64,000 nucleotides of DNA from Micractinium sp. NFX-FRZ (Eukaryota > Chlorophyta > Trebouxiophyceae > Chlorellales > Chlorellaceae), in assembly GCA_029339195.1 (NCBI GenBank), contig JAPTJF010000254.1, positions 24,187 through 88,186 on the forward strand, written 5' to 3'. A program made the position numbers and the translations under genes. Positions 22,501 to 34,300 of the stretch are shown here, one piece after another. Each line of letters opens with the position of its first letter. Position 1 is the first letter of the stretch. Below the pieces are notes generated by a model that saw only the letters and a list, made by a program, of their open reading frames with translations, did no database searches and had not been told where the DNA came from.

Positions 22501-23292
22501 ATGGACAGGGGGCACAGTGGCAGGGCAGCCAGGCCAGTTGCCGTGGCGCACGGGGCGCCCCTCACACCTGCCGAGCTCTTGCCTGCCGCCTGCCCACCGT
22601 AAGGGCCCTAACTTGCACTCCTTTGGCGCGGGTGCTGTGCTCAGCTACTTCACCCCCCCTGGCGGGAGCTCATGCGTGGCTTTGCTTGTCGTGCCGTGCA
22701 GAATGGATGCGCGCATTCCACCTTTGTCTGCACAACGACGGTCGCCTCACCGGCCGCAGATGCCAGCACCTGCTTCTCGCTGCTGGCCACGGCTGGGAAG
22801 CACGAGGGGCGGCAGGCCACGCTGGGCATGCCATTGCAGCAGATGAGCGACAGGATGGCAGGTGCAGTGCGGGCCATCGCAGCGGGCTCACAAGGGCTCC
22901 AGACGCTGAAGGCGCGCGAGCTGGCCAGTGCGCTGCAACAGCGGATGCTGCCGCCAGCGCTGGACGCCGCTGCCGCCCTGCCGCGGTGCTGGGAGGCGCT
23001 AGGCGAGGAGCCGCAGGGCAGGACGCAGCTGGCGCGGGCGGCTGCTGCCCGCAGCTGCGCCAACCTGCGCTGCGCCAACGTCGGCCTGAGGGGCGGCCCG
23101 GACGCGGGCAGCGGGCGCGGCTGCAAGCGCTGCAGCGCCTGCCGTGCGGTGTGGTACTGCAGCACGGCCTGCTCAAAGGCCGACTGGCGCACAGCGGGCG
23201 GCGGGCACAAGTGGACGTGCGAGGCGCTGGCAGAAGAGTTGGCAGAAGAGCTGGCAGAGCAGCAGCAGCTAGATGCAGCTGGGGGCAGCTGA
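19594..23292 (+). CDS. Large helical protein with C-terminal MYND zinc finger
   Basis: Six exons: 19594-19763, 19939-20372, 20588-21719, 21883-22114, 22289-22459, 22702-23292; 909 residues, phases exact. The last about 60 residues hold the MYND pattern: CANLRC, CKRCSACRAVWYCSTACSKADW, then H and C of GGGHKWTC, i.e. the Cys/His ligands of two Zn2+. The preceding about 830 residues are Ala/Leu/Gln-rich and mostly helical, without a SET domain or another motif I recognise. Such architecture is common in Chlorella-type algae; MYND fingers bind proline-rich peptides, so a protein-protein interaction role is likely, perhaps nuclear. A 22-bp tandem duplication begins at the stop codon. TGTAA signals at 23447-23451 and 23464-23468. 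Confidence 0.85.
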
Positions 23293-23332
23293 ATGAATTG
23301 CTCTGTGGGGCTGAATGAATTGCTCTGTGGGG
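23289..23332. repeat. 22-bp perfect tandem duplication spanning a stop codon
   Basis: Two head-to-tail copies of CTGAATGAATTGCTCTGTGGGG. The first copy contains the TGA stop of the MYND gene, so the second lies in the 3' UTR. Confidence 0.9.
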
Positions 23333-23670
23333 CTGACATGGCTCAGCGTGAAAATTGAACTTTGAGTCAATCTGTCTACCCACACGTTTCATGCTTGTTG
23401 CCGCCCTCTCTTGTCTGAGGAAACTGAAGCGTTCACATTGAAACAATGTAAATGAACAATAGCTGTAACCGATCACAGATGCCTGGTGATGTAAGGCGCT
23501 GCCTGCCGATCTCAAGTACTGTCACAGTACGAGGCGTCGCAGTGGGGAGCAAGCAGTGGGGCAAAACAGCAAGAGCAAGCGAGGGCCTGAGGGGAGCAGA
23601 AGGAGCGGAGATTCGAAATTAACACCAACACAGCTTGTGACATCCAACCAGGGAAGCCTGCTGGGCTGTC
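23293..23670. other. Short convergent 3' UTR region
   Basis: Shared downstream space of the + strand MYND gene and the - strand channel gene. Contains + strand TGTAA at 23447-23451, 23464-23468 and near 23490. No gene. Confidence 0.6.
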
Positions 23671-26600
23671 TTACAGAGTGATGGAGCTGGCAGCCCCGCC
23701 CTGCGTCGACGATCTGCTCATTGCCGGCTCAGCCCGGGCTCCGCTCAGGGCAGGCTCGCCGCCAACCATTGCAGCCGCCACTGCCACTGCCGCCGCCGCT
23801 GCTGCTGCCGCCGCCGCTGCCGCCTCCCCCTGTGTTGCCACCGCAGGGGCGCCGCTCTCGGCGGTCTGGCTGCACGAGCGGGAGCGCGCGTCCACATATA
23901 TTTGCAAGGGCGCTTCGCAGCTGCCGCTGGTGTGGGCCTTGAAGGTGCTGCGCCCGCTGGACATGACTGGGAAGCCGTCCGTGTGGGGGCCTCCATGGAG
24001 GAGCACCGCCCTGACGGCCTCCACGGCCTGGGGAGGGAAACGGGGGAAGGATGGCGAGACGTCATGCGGCACATCACGCCTGCTAAGCTACAGTGGGGTG
24101 CCCGCCCGTCTCCCCCGCACAGGCGACCGGTTTGTCAGACACCACGTTACACCACGCGCTGGCTCTCACGCACCCAAAAATGCCAGCTGTGCCCACCTGT
24201 GGCTGCACCCGCAGCGCTGCCAGGAAGGCAGAGGCGTCCAGGCGCCACAGCTTGCAGCTGCTGACCGTGCTGAGCGTGCTGAGGTGGCAGGGGTGGCCCA
24301 GGGACGCCCCCAGCAGCGCCTCCTCCCCCAGCAGCGCAGGCCCCTCCACCACCTCCTCCTCCTCCTGCCCATCCAGCTCCCGCACGCTGCTCAGGCACAC
24401 CTGGCCTGCGGGGCGAGCCCAGCAGTTTGGAGCAAGAGCAGGCAGGGAGACAGGCAGGCAGTGAGTGCGACAATAGGCTGGCAGGCAGGCAAGGCGGGCA
24501 GGCCGGCGGGCGGGCGGGCTGGGGGCCAGGCAGCCAAGCCAGGTCTCAAGAGCAGGCAACCGACAGGCAGGCGGGCATGCAGACAGGGGGCTGTTTTTTG
24601 TGGGCGGGGGCCAAGATACGGCAGGGTGCAGGCAGGGGACAGGCGGACAGGCAGGCGTGCGGGCGCACCCTGTTGCAGCACCCAGCAGGCTGCCGCCTCC
24701 TCCCCCTCCTCGCACAGCGTGTACCTGGGGAGGGAGGGAGGGGGGCAGAGGAGGCGGGGTGCACGGCTCAAGACGAAGCAGGGCTGCTACCGTTGAAGGG
24801 CCTAGGTTGGGAACAGCACATGCCTGGTGTTGGGCGAGTCGCCACAGCACACCACATGCACCGCATCACGCGACGTGGCTGGGTCCGTACCCAGGTTGCA
24901 CCAGCAGCGGCTCCACGCTTTCTGGGCCCTGCCACCAAAGCAGCATGCTCTCACGTGCCCAGGTGGGACCTTTATAGACCCGGGCACCGCCTTCCCAGCA
25001 ACCTCAGCCACTGCTTCTTTCCTCCTCCCCACAGCCCCTCCCACTATACTCCACACCAGCTCCCCGCACTCACCCTGGGGGCAGGTCCAGAGGCTCCAGC
25101 CGGCTGGCAAGTGCCCGCATGGCGGCAGCGTTGTCCTGGATGGCCCGGAAGCAGCGCAGGTGGCAGAGCGTGCGGCAGGCGATGCTGGAGGCCAGGTCTG
25201 CGGGGCCAAGGTGTGAGGGAAGGGTAGGGCATAGGCAGCGGCAGAGGTTGCAGGGGCAGAGTGGGAAGGGATCAAGCCGGGGTGCCAGGGCTTTGGCGGT
25301 AGCAGCATTGTGAGGCCGTGGAAGGAGGGCCGGGGGGGCGTACAGGTGGTGGGCCGGTCGCATCACGCACAGAGCCACAGATGAGTGGCAAAGCACCCCC
25401 CAGCAACCCCCCAGCCACCCCCGTCCAACCTGTTGGTGCACAGGCTGTGAAGCGCTTTGTCAATACACCCTCACCCCCACCACCACTCCCGCACCGCCCT
25501 GAAAATCCCTGCCCTGCGGGGTCTCCCCCTCCCTGTCGCCCCTGATGCACCGCACCCACCCGTGCGCAGGCTGTGCGGCAGCTCGCCGTAGAAGGCGCCC
25601 ACGTCCAGCCCGTCCTGCTGGCGCACCCAGACGTCGGCGTAGAAGCGCTTGACGCGCCGCCGCACCTCGCGCGGCACCCGCTCCTGCGACATGTACCGCT
25701 CCACCGACGCCAGCTTCTCCTCCAGCACGGCACCCCTGCGGGGGGGAGTGGAGGCAGCGACACAGTGCGTGGGACACACGCACACAGGTGGATCCTTCAT
25801 GTTTGAAAGTGTTGGCTGAGGCATCCGGGGCTATGCCATGTGCTGCTCCACAGCTGCAGCCTCTCCTCGATCGTGAGCGCCCCAGCAGAAGGGGAGGCGG
25901 CAGAGGGGAATTGTCAGCGGCAGCTTCCCCACGCCCACCCCACACCACACATGCTGTGCGCCCACCTGCGCACCGCCTTGCTGGCGCGCTGTATGATGGC
26001 GCTGATGGAGCTGAGCAGGGCGCCGAAGAAGCAGATGCCCAGCAGCTGCACAATCATGCACACGCCCGTCTCCAGGGGGGACCAGGGCAGGATGTCGCCG
26101 TAGCCCACTGTGGGGGGGTGAGTGCGTTGAGGGAGCAGGGAGCAGGGGCAGGCAGGGAGGGGTCAGGGACAACAACAGGCGACAACAGGTACAGGTACGA
26201 TGGTGTCAAGGAGTGCTGAGTAGCCGCCGCGGTGGTCGCCCAGCTGCTGAGCACAGGACGTGGCGTGTGGGCGGGGTGGTCCAGTGCGTGCTCCGCCTCC
26301 TGGGCCTTCCCTTCCTTCGCCGCCCGTCCCCCCTCCTTGCCTGCAATCCTGTGCTGAAGCGCAGCCCCCTCTTGCATGCGACCCCATCAGTGGTGCTGGC
26401 ACCCCACCCTCTTCCCTCGTTGCCCCTCCCCCCCGCTTGCCCGTGAGTATTGTGGTGCTGGCCCAGTAGATGCTGGCTATATAGGCCTCGGGGGCGGGGA
26501 TGGACTCCGCCTCTACCGCGGTCAGCGGGCTGCCGCCGTCGGCGGAGTAGCGGGAGATGAACTGGCCCCAGTGGGCCACCCAGGAGCCCTGTGGGGGCAG

Positions 26601-29311
26601 AGGAGGGGGAATTGGTGTTTTTTAATTAGCGAATGGTGCGGGCTTGGGAGGCATGAAGGGACACAGATCTGGAAGTGCGGTGCGTGCTGGCAGCAAGGCT
26701 CCCGAAATGCGCGGCCCCCACTACGCGGCTGACTGCATGCGGCACAGCATGCGTGCGCTGCTGCTGTGCGCACCCTGCTGCCTGCCCTCCCCACCTGGAA
26801 GCCCGCCTCCCGGGCGATGAAGAACCAGAGGCAGCCGCAGAAGTTGACGATGATGCCGGCCACCTGGGAGGAGCCATAAGGGGGACAGTTGCAAAAGAGC
26901 AAGGGAGGGTGATGCAGAAGCAGAGGCAAAGAGAGGGCATACCCCCTGCTGGCAGCGGTGAGGGAGGGGGGGGGGCACTAACATTGGGAAGGAGCTGGAG
27001 GACGAGGATTGTTAGATGGGCTCTCAAGCCAACAGGCTGCGCCCAGCATCCCACCCACGGAGCAGGGTGCAGGTCAGCACGGCTGCCAGCCTGCCGCCCA
27101 TGCCCGCCCCACACAACCCCTCACGTAGAAGAGCTGCAGGACGTGCAGGGTGTGCGGCCTCAGCCCCAGCATCCGCTTGGCTCCGCTCATGTGCGAGAGG
27201 TAGAGGTGCTTGAGCAGGCGCAGCACCTGGGGCAGGGGGGTGGGTGGTGAGGGCAGTGGAAAGAGGTGCTTGGAAGAAAGCAAGTTACAGATGTGTTTTG
27301 AGACGTTTTGGTAAAAGCCAGAGAATCGTGCTTGGTTTTGAGCAAGAATACAACCTGCATCCGAGGGGCAGGGCAGGGTGCGCCTCAAATCCCCTTGCCG
27401 TGCTCATCCGCGCGCAGTCACATTATTCCCTGCCCACTCGCTACCAGCCCCTCCCGCCCCGCCCCGCCCACCAGTCCTGCCCCACCTACCCACCCGCAGT
27501 ATGCGCATGATGCGTGCGATGCGCAGCACGTGCGCCAGGTCGACGTTGGAGGTGGGGTCGCTGCCCGCCCAGGCCATGATCAGCACCGCGCACTGCAACG
27601 TGGGGCACGTGCAGGTTGCGGCAGAGGGATGAGAGGGGAGATTCCAGGGGAGGCAAGGGGTGGGAGGTTGACAGGGAAGGCAGGGGCCCACATGTGATGT
27701 GGGGTGATGTGGGGTGATGTGGGGTGATGTGGGGTGGCGGTTGGAATGGGGGCAAGGCAGGCCAGGGGCATGCTTCCCGAGGTGAGCCACCGCAGGGCGG
27801 GCCAAGCCGAGGCTGCTCCATCAGCAGGCTCCCTCAGCAGGCTCCCGCCCAAGTGCAGGGGTCTCGGGTGGGAGCAGGGGGGGCACAAGCGGCTTACAGC
27901 TGCACCAGAGGTGCCTACCTCAGAGGCTGCTGCCATAGCCTGTGCCGACCTAGCGTGCTCTGTTTGTGAAGCACCCACGTCGCAGCCGGGACTATAGCAT
28001 CTTTCAGCAGCCCGGCACCCCTGCATAAGCCAGGCAATGCAGCCCACCCAACCACTCACTGGCCCCTGCCCGCCGCACCTGCGCAAACCACGCCACGCTG
28101 GAGAGGGTGTCCACAAGGAAGGTGCCCCGCAGGCAGTACAGGCGGGCAATGCCGCGCCGGCTCATCACCACCCGCTGCTGCATGCCGTGCTGCAGAGGTG
28201 GGCGGGGGCAGGGGGCAGGGGACATTGTGTGCAGGGAGAGGCAGTGCAGGGGCCTGAGCAGCGGGAGGTTTTGTGACAAAGAGGCGGGGCTGGCGCCCCC
28301 TGGCACCTGCGCACGTCCACCTCACGGCAGGTGGGTGCTGCCCCATGCGCCTTACACCCCCTCCCCTGCCAGCTGCTTCCATGCCAGCTCAGCTCCAGCT
28401 CACCCTGGCAGTGACCGCATACCCAACGTTGAAGTTGAGCAGCACATCGACGGAGAAGAGCAGGCCAGCGATAAAGTCGGCAATGAATGTCTGCAACGGG
28501 GTGCGGGGGCGCAAGGCAAGGACTTGAGCGCAATGGGAGTGCGGAGGGCGTCGTGGCATGGGGACCTGCAGGCTCCATGGCTGCGGCATCTTTAGCATCA
28601 ACAGGTGTCGCCTGCACATGGCTGCATGGGTGTCGCTGGCAGTGGACACCTCACTGGCCTTGCAACCACCGTGGCCGTCCAGTGCGGATCCCCCCGCACT
28701 GAGTCCCAGCTGCTTCTGCAGCACCCACTATATTCCCTTGCCTCCCTTGCCACAAGCTTGCTGCTCCCAGCACTTGAACCTCCCACCACCACTTGCGCCC
28801 AGCACCCACCCAGGAGATGAGGGAGGCGCGGGGGGAGAAGGCGACAGAGACGGGGCAGAGCACCGCGGTGTACGTCAGGTCCAGCAACAGCATGAGCAGC
28901 GCCCACCACGCGTAGGCGCGTGAAGTTGGGTGCAGGACCGGCAGGCAGCTGCGGCATGGAAGCGTGGTGCGACGGTTAGCACCGGCCTCAGCAGCGGGAG
29001 GTGAGGAGACACGCGGCACGCCAGGGCGGGCCGCCCCCGCCGGCAACCTACCAGCTGGCGCCTGAGCAGCAGCCCTGCCCGCCGCGCCAAGCCTCCACCT
29101 CCCAGGCTTCCAGCCGCTGCAGCTCCGCATCGCCCACTGCCACCGTCCGCCTGACCAGCCGTGACAGCGGCGCATCGGCAGCATGCCGCTCGCCGGCAGC
29201 GCTGCTGGTCCGGCTCGTTTGCGACGGCGGCGGCCCGGCCCAGGATGCCTCAGCCTCGCTGCGGGAGACGTGGACCCCGCCGTCCACCCCGGGAGTTGGT
29301 TTCACAAACAT
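23671..29311 (-). CDS. Voltage-gated K+ channel, six-transmembrane with C-terminal cyclic-nucleotide-binding-like domain
   Basis: Fourteen exons, 5' to 3': 29311-29052, 28948-28810, 28490-28404, 28189-28079, 27592-27494, 27226-27125, 26863-26795, 26588-26441, 26107-25966, 25735-25560, 25197-25074, 24724-24669, 24405-24197, 24027-23671; 692 residues. S1 is ALLMLLLDLTYTAVLCPVSVAF; S2 contains DVLLNFNVGY; S3 LVDTLSSVAWF; S4 has a basic residue every third position (RIARIMRILRVLRLLK). S5 is IIVNFCGCLWFFIA. The pore has ASIYWASTTILTVGYGD (filter residues 338-343), so K+ selectivity is expected. A C-linker (residues 386-444) leads to a CNBD (about 445-580) whose cassette region (LLGEEALL ... STLSTVSSC) lacks the cAMP-contacting Arg, as in KCNH and plant Shaker channels. 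The C-terminus has a poly-Ala tract. The stop TAA lies within a TGTAA. Plasma membrane or an internal membrane is possible. Confidence 0.92.
27695..27734. repeat. Four tandem 10-bp units in a channel intron
   Basis: TGATGTGGGG repeated four times without change inside the intron between the exons at 27494-27592 and 28079-28189. Confidence 0.9.
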
Positions 29312-29897
29312 CGCTTCCTCTAACCGCACGTGCCCAAGAGCAGCGGGCGCCCTAGGCGGCAGAAACACAGATGGAAGCAATGCCGCCGGTTCCAGATGCC
29401 CCCGAGAGAGCTACCGATAGCACAAGTTGGGGTGCCGCCACGCGGGCGGCGGCGCCAGCTGCTGGCGCAGGAGGAGACGGGCGGCCGAGTTGTCTCACAA
29501 CTTGCACGTCTCAGGCATTTTGGGGCTGTATCACAATCAATGTCTGTCCTTTACTGGGCGTTTGCAGTTCTTCTAAAAAAGTGTGCACTCCTTTGTCCGG
29601 TGGCGGCGGGCAAGCGGCGGGCGGCAAGGCAAAAGGCAATGATGCAGGCATTTGTGAAAAGGGCTGGCTCTCACACCTGCCAGCTTTCTGAAGATAACAG
29701 GGCATGGTACATCAGGCGCGTTGCGATAAAGTGGTGTTTGTCGCGCCCACCGCATCACTGCCTTTCGCTGGGGCGCCGCCAGCGGCAGCAAGCGCCAGGT
29801 AGGCTGGATGAGGCCGAGTGGAAGGGGCGAGCCTCTCTGGCGCACTTTTGGCGCACAAATTCTGTCACAGATTACTTTGGGGTATCGAGAAGCAACA
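29312..29897. promoter_or_regulatory. Divergent intergenic promoter region
   Basis: 586 bases separate the starts of the - strand K+ channel and the + strand chloroplast membrane protein, so both promoters must lie here unless untranslated exons exist. No clear TATA box was recognised; the right half is less GC-rich. No gene seen. Confidence 0.55.
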
Positions 29898-30963
29898 ATG
29901 CAGGCCGTTTGCAGCGTCCGCCCAGCTCTTGCTGCCCGCCTGGGCAGCAGCGCCTCCATGGGCCGCCGCCCTCGCGTGGCATTTGCCAGCGGTGAGTCGA
30001 TTGGCGATCGCAAGCTGCTCAAGCCGGCTGCAAGGGCTCTTGACTGTGGTAGAGGCCGCGCGCTCTTGCTCTCTCCAAGCCCACCGGGCTACTCATGGAT
30101 CAAGCTTGGGCCATGCAGAGCGGGAATCGTAGCCCGCTGCCCCGATCATGCCTGCTACCTGGCCTTGCAGGTGCTGCCGCCCGCGCTGCCCCCCGCCTGG
30201 CTGTGCGCGCTGCCGCCGCGGATGAGGATGTGGGCACTGCTGGCACCGCTGCCATCGCCCTAGGCCTGCTTGCCAACCCCATCGTGCTCTGGAGCGAGTA
30301 CACACTGAAAACCACTGGCGCGGGCCTGCCGCCGGGCCCCGGTGAGCGACTGCAGTTGGGTGCTCGCTTGAGTGCTGCCTGTGCCTGTCGTGAGGAGTGG
30401 GGCGCCTGCGCAGGGCTGTCTGTGCCTGTCGTGAGGAGTGGGGCGCCTGCGCAGGGCTGCCTGTGCTGTCGTCTGGGCTGCCACAGGCGCGTACCATGCA
30501 GCAGCACTGCACTCGTGGCTAAATTTGGTGCCCTTTTTGCCCGCCCGCAGGCGGCGCTCTGGGTGCGGCCGAGGGCATCTCCTACCTGGTCATCCTGGGC
30601 GTGGTGGGATGGTCTGCCTACACGAAGGTGTGTGTGAAGGCATGCAAGCAAGGGGAGCACTGCAGGCGTGCCTGAAGCGTGCACCTTGCCTCGAAAGCCA
30701 GAAATGGGACGTACTGCTGTCCAGGAGTGGAGTGGTGCACCCAGCCGATGCAGGGAGCCGATGTGTGGTTTGGACTGCCTGACGGGCATGCACGTTCGCT
30801 CTATTGGCTCCCCTGATCATTGTCCCCCTCCCACGTGCAGGTCCAGACGGGCAGCGGCCTCCCCGCGGGCCCCTCTGGCCTGCTGGGCGCCGTGGAGGGC
30901 TTCTCCTACCTCTCCCTCCTGGCGGGCATCGTGGTGTTTGGCCTGAACGCCGCTGGCATCTGA
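29898..30963 (+). CDS. Small chloroplast-targeted membrane protein with internal tandem repeat
   Basis: Four exons: 29898-29991, 30171-30341, 30551-30627, 30841-30963; 154 residues, phases exact. Residues 1-50 are Ala/Arg/Ser-rich without acids, a chloroplast transit peptide. Three hydrophobic segments follow. The last two belong to a repeated module: GAGLPPGPGGALGAAEGISYL then GSGLPAGPSGLLGAVEGFSYL, each followed by a membrane helix. I believe uncharacterised plant and algal thylakoid or envelope proteins share this motif, but no function is established to my knowledge. The module boundary nearly coincides with the last intron, which fits internal exon duplication. TGTAA at 31255-31259. Confidence 0.8.
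30379..30460. repeat. 41-bp tandem duplication in intron 2 of the chloroplast membrane protein
   Basis: Two near-perfect copies of a unit starting CTGTGCCTGTCGTGAGGAGT lie head to tail. Confidence 0.85.
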
Positions 30964-31300
30964 GGAGGGGGCACACACTGGCCTGCCCGGATGGGTTGCT
31001 GCCTAGCTCTTCTAACTGCCCCTACTTGACGACTCCCCGAACCCTGGCAATTCTCTTCCTCCAGTCTCTGATGAGCCACTTCTGACCTGCTTGCTGTGAT
31101 CATCACAGTTCTTACACTCGCTTGCCAGCCCTCCCCGGGGCTCCCCCGCTTGCCTGATCCCATGAATTTCGCATCAAACAAGCACACAGCAAAATTCCCG
31201 TTGGTCAGTCACTTGCAGATTATAATTTCATTTCTTTCCTGCCTGTCATTGCCCTGTAAATCCCAAGCTTCGGTGCCGTCCCTCACTGCTGCCAAACAGG
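30964..31300. terminator. Overlapping convergent 3' ends
   Basis: The + strand gene has TGTAA at 31255-31259 and the - strand PF16 gene has TGTAA at 31112-31116 (TTACA on +). If both are used, the two mRNAs overlap by about 150 bases. Confidence 0.6.
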
Positions 31301-34300
31301 CTACGACTCCAGCTCCACGGCTGCTGGTGGCGCTGCCTCTGCGGCGTCCTGCGCGTGCTCCACCTCTTCCGCTGCCGCCGGCTCTGCTTCAGCTGCCTCC
31401 TGCGCCTCCTGCGTCGACTGCTGCTCCTCCTGTGCCTCTGCTGCTGCCTCCCCGGCATTGCCTGCCGCTGCCTGATCACCGCTCTCTGCTGCAGGCTCGC
31501 CCCCCACGGACAGCACCTCAGCTGCTGCTGGCAGATCCTCTGCTGCAGCCTCCGCGAGCGGTGGCGGCACCTCTTCTGCCACTGGCGCCAGCTTCTCTGC
31601 CTGCTCTCCCTCAGCCTCCTCCGCCTCCTCAGCAGCAGCTGCTGCAGGCAGCTCTGCCGGCTCCTCTGCTGGCTGCGCCTCCTCAGGCACTGGTTCGTCC
31701 TCCTGGGGTGCAGCAGCGGCCTCCGGTGTGGGCTCAGCCTCAGCAGCTGCAGCCTCGTGCCCCATGCTCTGCACATCCTCAGCTGCGATGTCAGCTGGCG
31801 CCTGCTGCCCTTCCCTCTGGTTGGTTGCTGCCGCTGCCGCTGCCGCTGCCGCTGCCTCCTCTTCCGCCGCATGCGCAGGCACGCTGTTGCTGGCCGCCTC
31901 AGCCTCCGCAGGCTGCGCCTGCGCGGTGGCTGGGCGGGCAGCGGGGATGGCGTCGGCGGGCGGGGGGTCTGTGCCCAGGGAGGCCAGCAGCTTGGCAGCG
32001 TAGGCGGCGCTGTAGTGCCGCAGCAGCTCCTGTGCGGACGGGAGGGGCAGCGGTGAGGCAGGGTTAGCAGGAGAACACAGGTGAGTCTTCTGTGCTGGGC
32101 CACGTGCCTTGGGTGCAAGCTTCCTTCTCGGGGTGAATGTGCGTGTGCCTGCCTGCCTGCCGGGCGGACTCCTGCCTCCTGCCTCCTGCATGCCGCCCCG
32201 CCTGCCATCATTCCTTCCCAACCCACCTCGTAAATCCCGTCTCCTGTAGCTCCCACAGACATGCCCGGTGCTCACCTCGGGGAACAGGTGCAGGCAGGCG
32301 GCGATGTGCTGGGCGGTGCTCGAGTCAGGGGAGAGCTGCGCCTGGCGGGCGTCCAGGTATGCCAGCGCGCCGCTGGTGGCAAAGACGGCACGGGACGCCG
32401 GCTGCTTGGCCATCACGGCGGCACAGCGCGCCAGCAGCTGGTCCTGCAGCTGCTCCAGGCCTGGGTGCACAACCAGGCTGGCCAGCTGCGCCACATCCGT
32501 GGCTTGGCCCACAATGGCGCCCGCCGCCCGCAGGCACTTGGTCTGCAGGTCGCTTGCCTCTGGCGCAGATGCCGCCAGGGCGCACAGCCGCGGCAGGACG
32601 GTGGCTGCCTGCGCCGCCAGCGCCGGCGAGTGCCCCCCCAGCCGCCCCAGCGCCCATGCGGCAGCTGCCTGGCTGGGCTCGTCGCTGCACTCCAGGGCGG
32701 TCACCAGGGCTGGCAGGACGCCAGGGGTGGCGGCCACCTGTGCAGCCAGCTCGGGCGAGTGGTCTGCCACAAACCCAAAGGTGAGCACGGCGGGCAGGGC
32801 CTGGGTGGGGGAGGAGGCAGCGGCGTATGTGGCCAGTGCATCCAGCGCCCCAGGGGCCTGCACCACTGCGGCGGCCAGTGCCTGCGTGTGGCGCACGGTC
32901 TCGCGCAGGCAGGCGGCGGCATGGCGGCGCACGGTGTCGTCGGCAAACTTGAGGCAGCTGCAGGGGGCCGGGGTGGAGGCAGGCTTGTGAGGGTGTGGTG
33001 GGTGCTTGCTGCCCCAGGCTACTTACAGGCGGGTGGTGGTGCTGAACTCAAGTGAGCAGCCAGTTGGAAGGGGCACATGCTGAGCAAGGCGCAGGTCGTT
33101 GAACGTGTTGCACCTGCACCGCACCGAAGCTCCTGTGTGCAGCTCCCACTTTCCGTCCCTCGAGCCACAAGCCTCCCCACATGCAGGTGCCCACTCACCG
33201 TGCCACGTCAGGCACCAGGCCGGCATCTGCCACTGCCCGCGCCAGGCTGGCATGCTTGGCCATGTTCATCAGAGCGCACAGCAGCTGGCGCTTCAGGCGG
33301 GCGTCGTTGCTGAGGGGCGCACGCAGCAGCGCGGCAATGGTGCTGAGCGCGCCTGCCGCCACCGCCTGCCCAGCCAGCTCAGCGCTGTGCCCACAGATGT
33401 CGCCCAGCGCAGAGGCCGCCACGCGCTTCAGTGCGGCGTCACTGCCCTGAGCGGCTGCGCTGGAGGCCGTGGCCGCCAGGCAGGCGATCAGCGGCGGCAG
33501 GGCACCGGCAGCACATGCGGCGGCCGCCAGCTTACGGCTGTGTGCCACCATGTGCGCCAGCGCCCAGGCTGCAGGTTGGGTTGCGGATGAGGTTGTTTCA
33601 CAGAATGAGGAATGGCGCTTAGAAGGTGAGGCAGCGCTGTTAACCCGTTCTGCCTGCCGGATGGCACTGGGCATGACGACAGAGCAGTGCAGTACTGCCT
33701 GGTACCAACCGCCACGCCTCCCCTGCAGCAGCGGTCCCCAGCAGCGGTCCCCAAGCTGGCAGCAATCATTTCCGCAGGCTCTTCTTTGCCCCACCACCCC
33801 CCTGCTCCCTGCCACAGGCCCTGCCCTTGCACACCTGCGCCCTCCCGAACCTCTGCATCCGTCTCGCCCAGGCAGGTGATGGCCGCTTGCAGGCCGCCCT
33901 GCTCAACCACCACGTCCGCCAGTTGCGCCGAGTGGCGGGTCAGGGACACCAGCATGCCCATGGCGGCTCGTTTGGCGGCATAGCGGCGGTCCACAGGATG
34001 ACCAGCGCCCTCTTCTACACTTGTTGATCCCTCCTCTGTGATGCGGCCGATCTGCAGAGGGACGGCCAAGCAGGAGTGCGAGGCGCCAACTCGGTTGGTG
34101 GGCCGGGCGGGCTCCAGATTGGGGCGGACTCAGCAAACATGCGGTGCCGGCTGCATGCACTATTGCCCGCCGCTGAGCTCACCAGTGTGCTCACGGCCCC
34201 TTCCCGTGCCAGCAGCGTCGCCACGGAGCGGCTGTGCCCTGCCAGGCGGCCCAGCGCGAAGGCGGCGGTGTGGGCGACGGTCGCGCAGGGGTCCGCTAGC

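Noticed and set aside
23678..24796. 372-residue + strand open frame starting at an ATG
   Set aside because: It is antisense to the last exons of the K+ channel gene, whose pore, CNBD and phase-exact exons are convincing.
31096..32067. 323-residue open frame on the + strand rich in Leu and Pro
   Set aside because: It is exactly antisense to the Glu/Ala-rich tail of the PF16 gene; GC-rich repetitive codons leave the complement open. The PF16 frame is supported by homology and splice phase.
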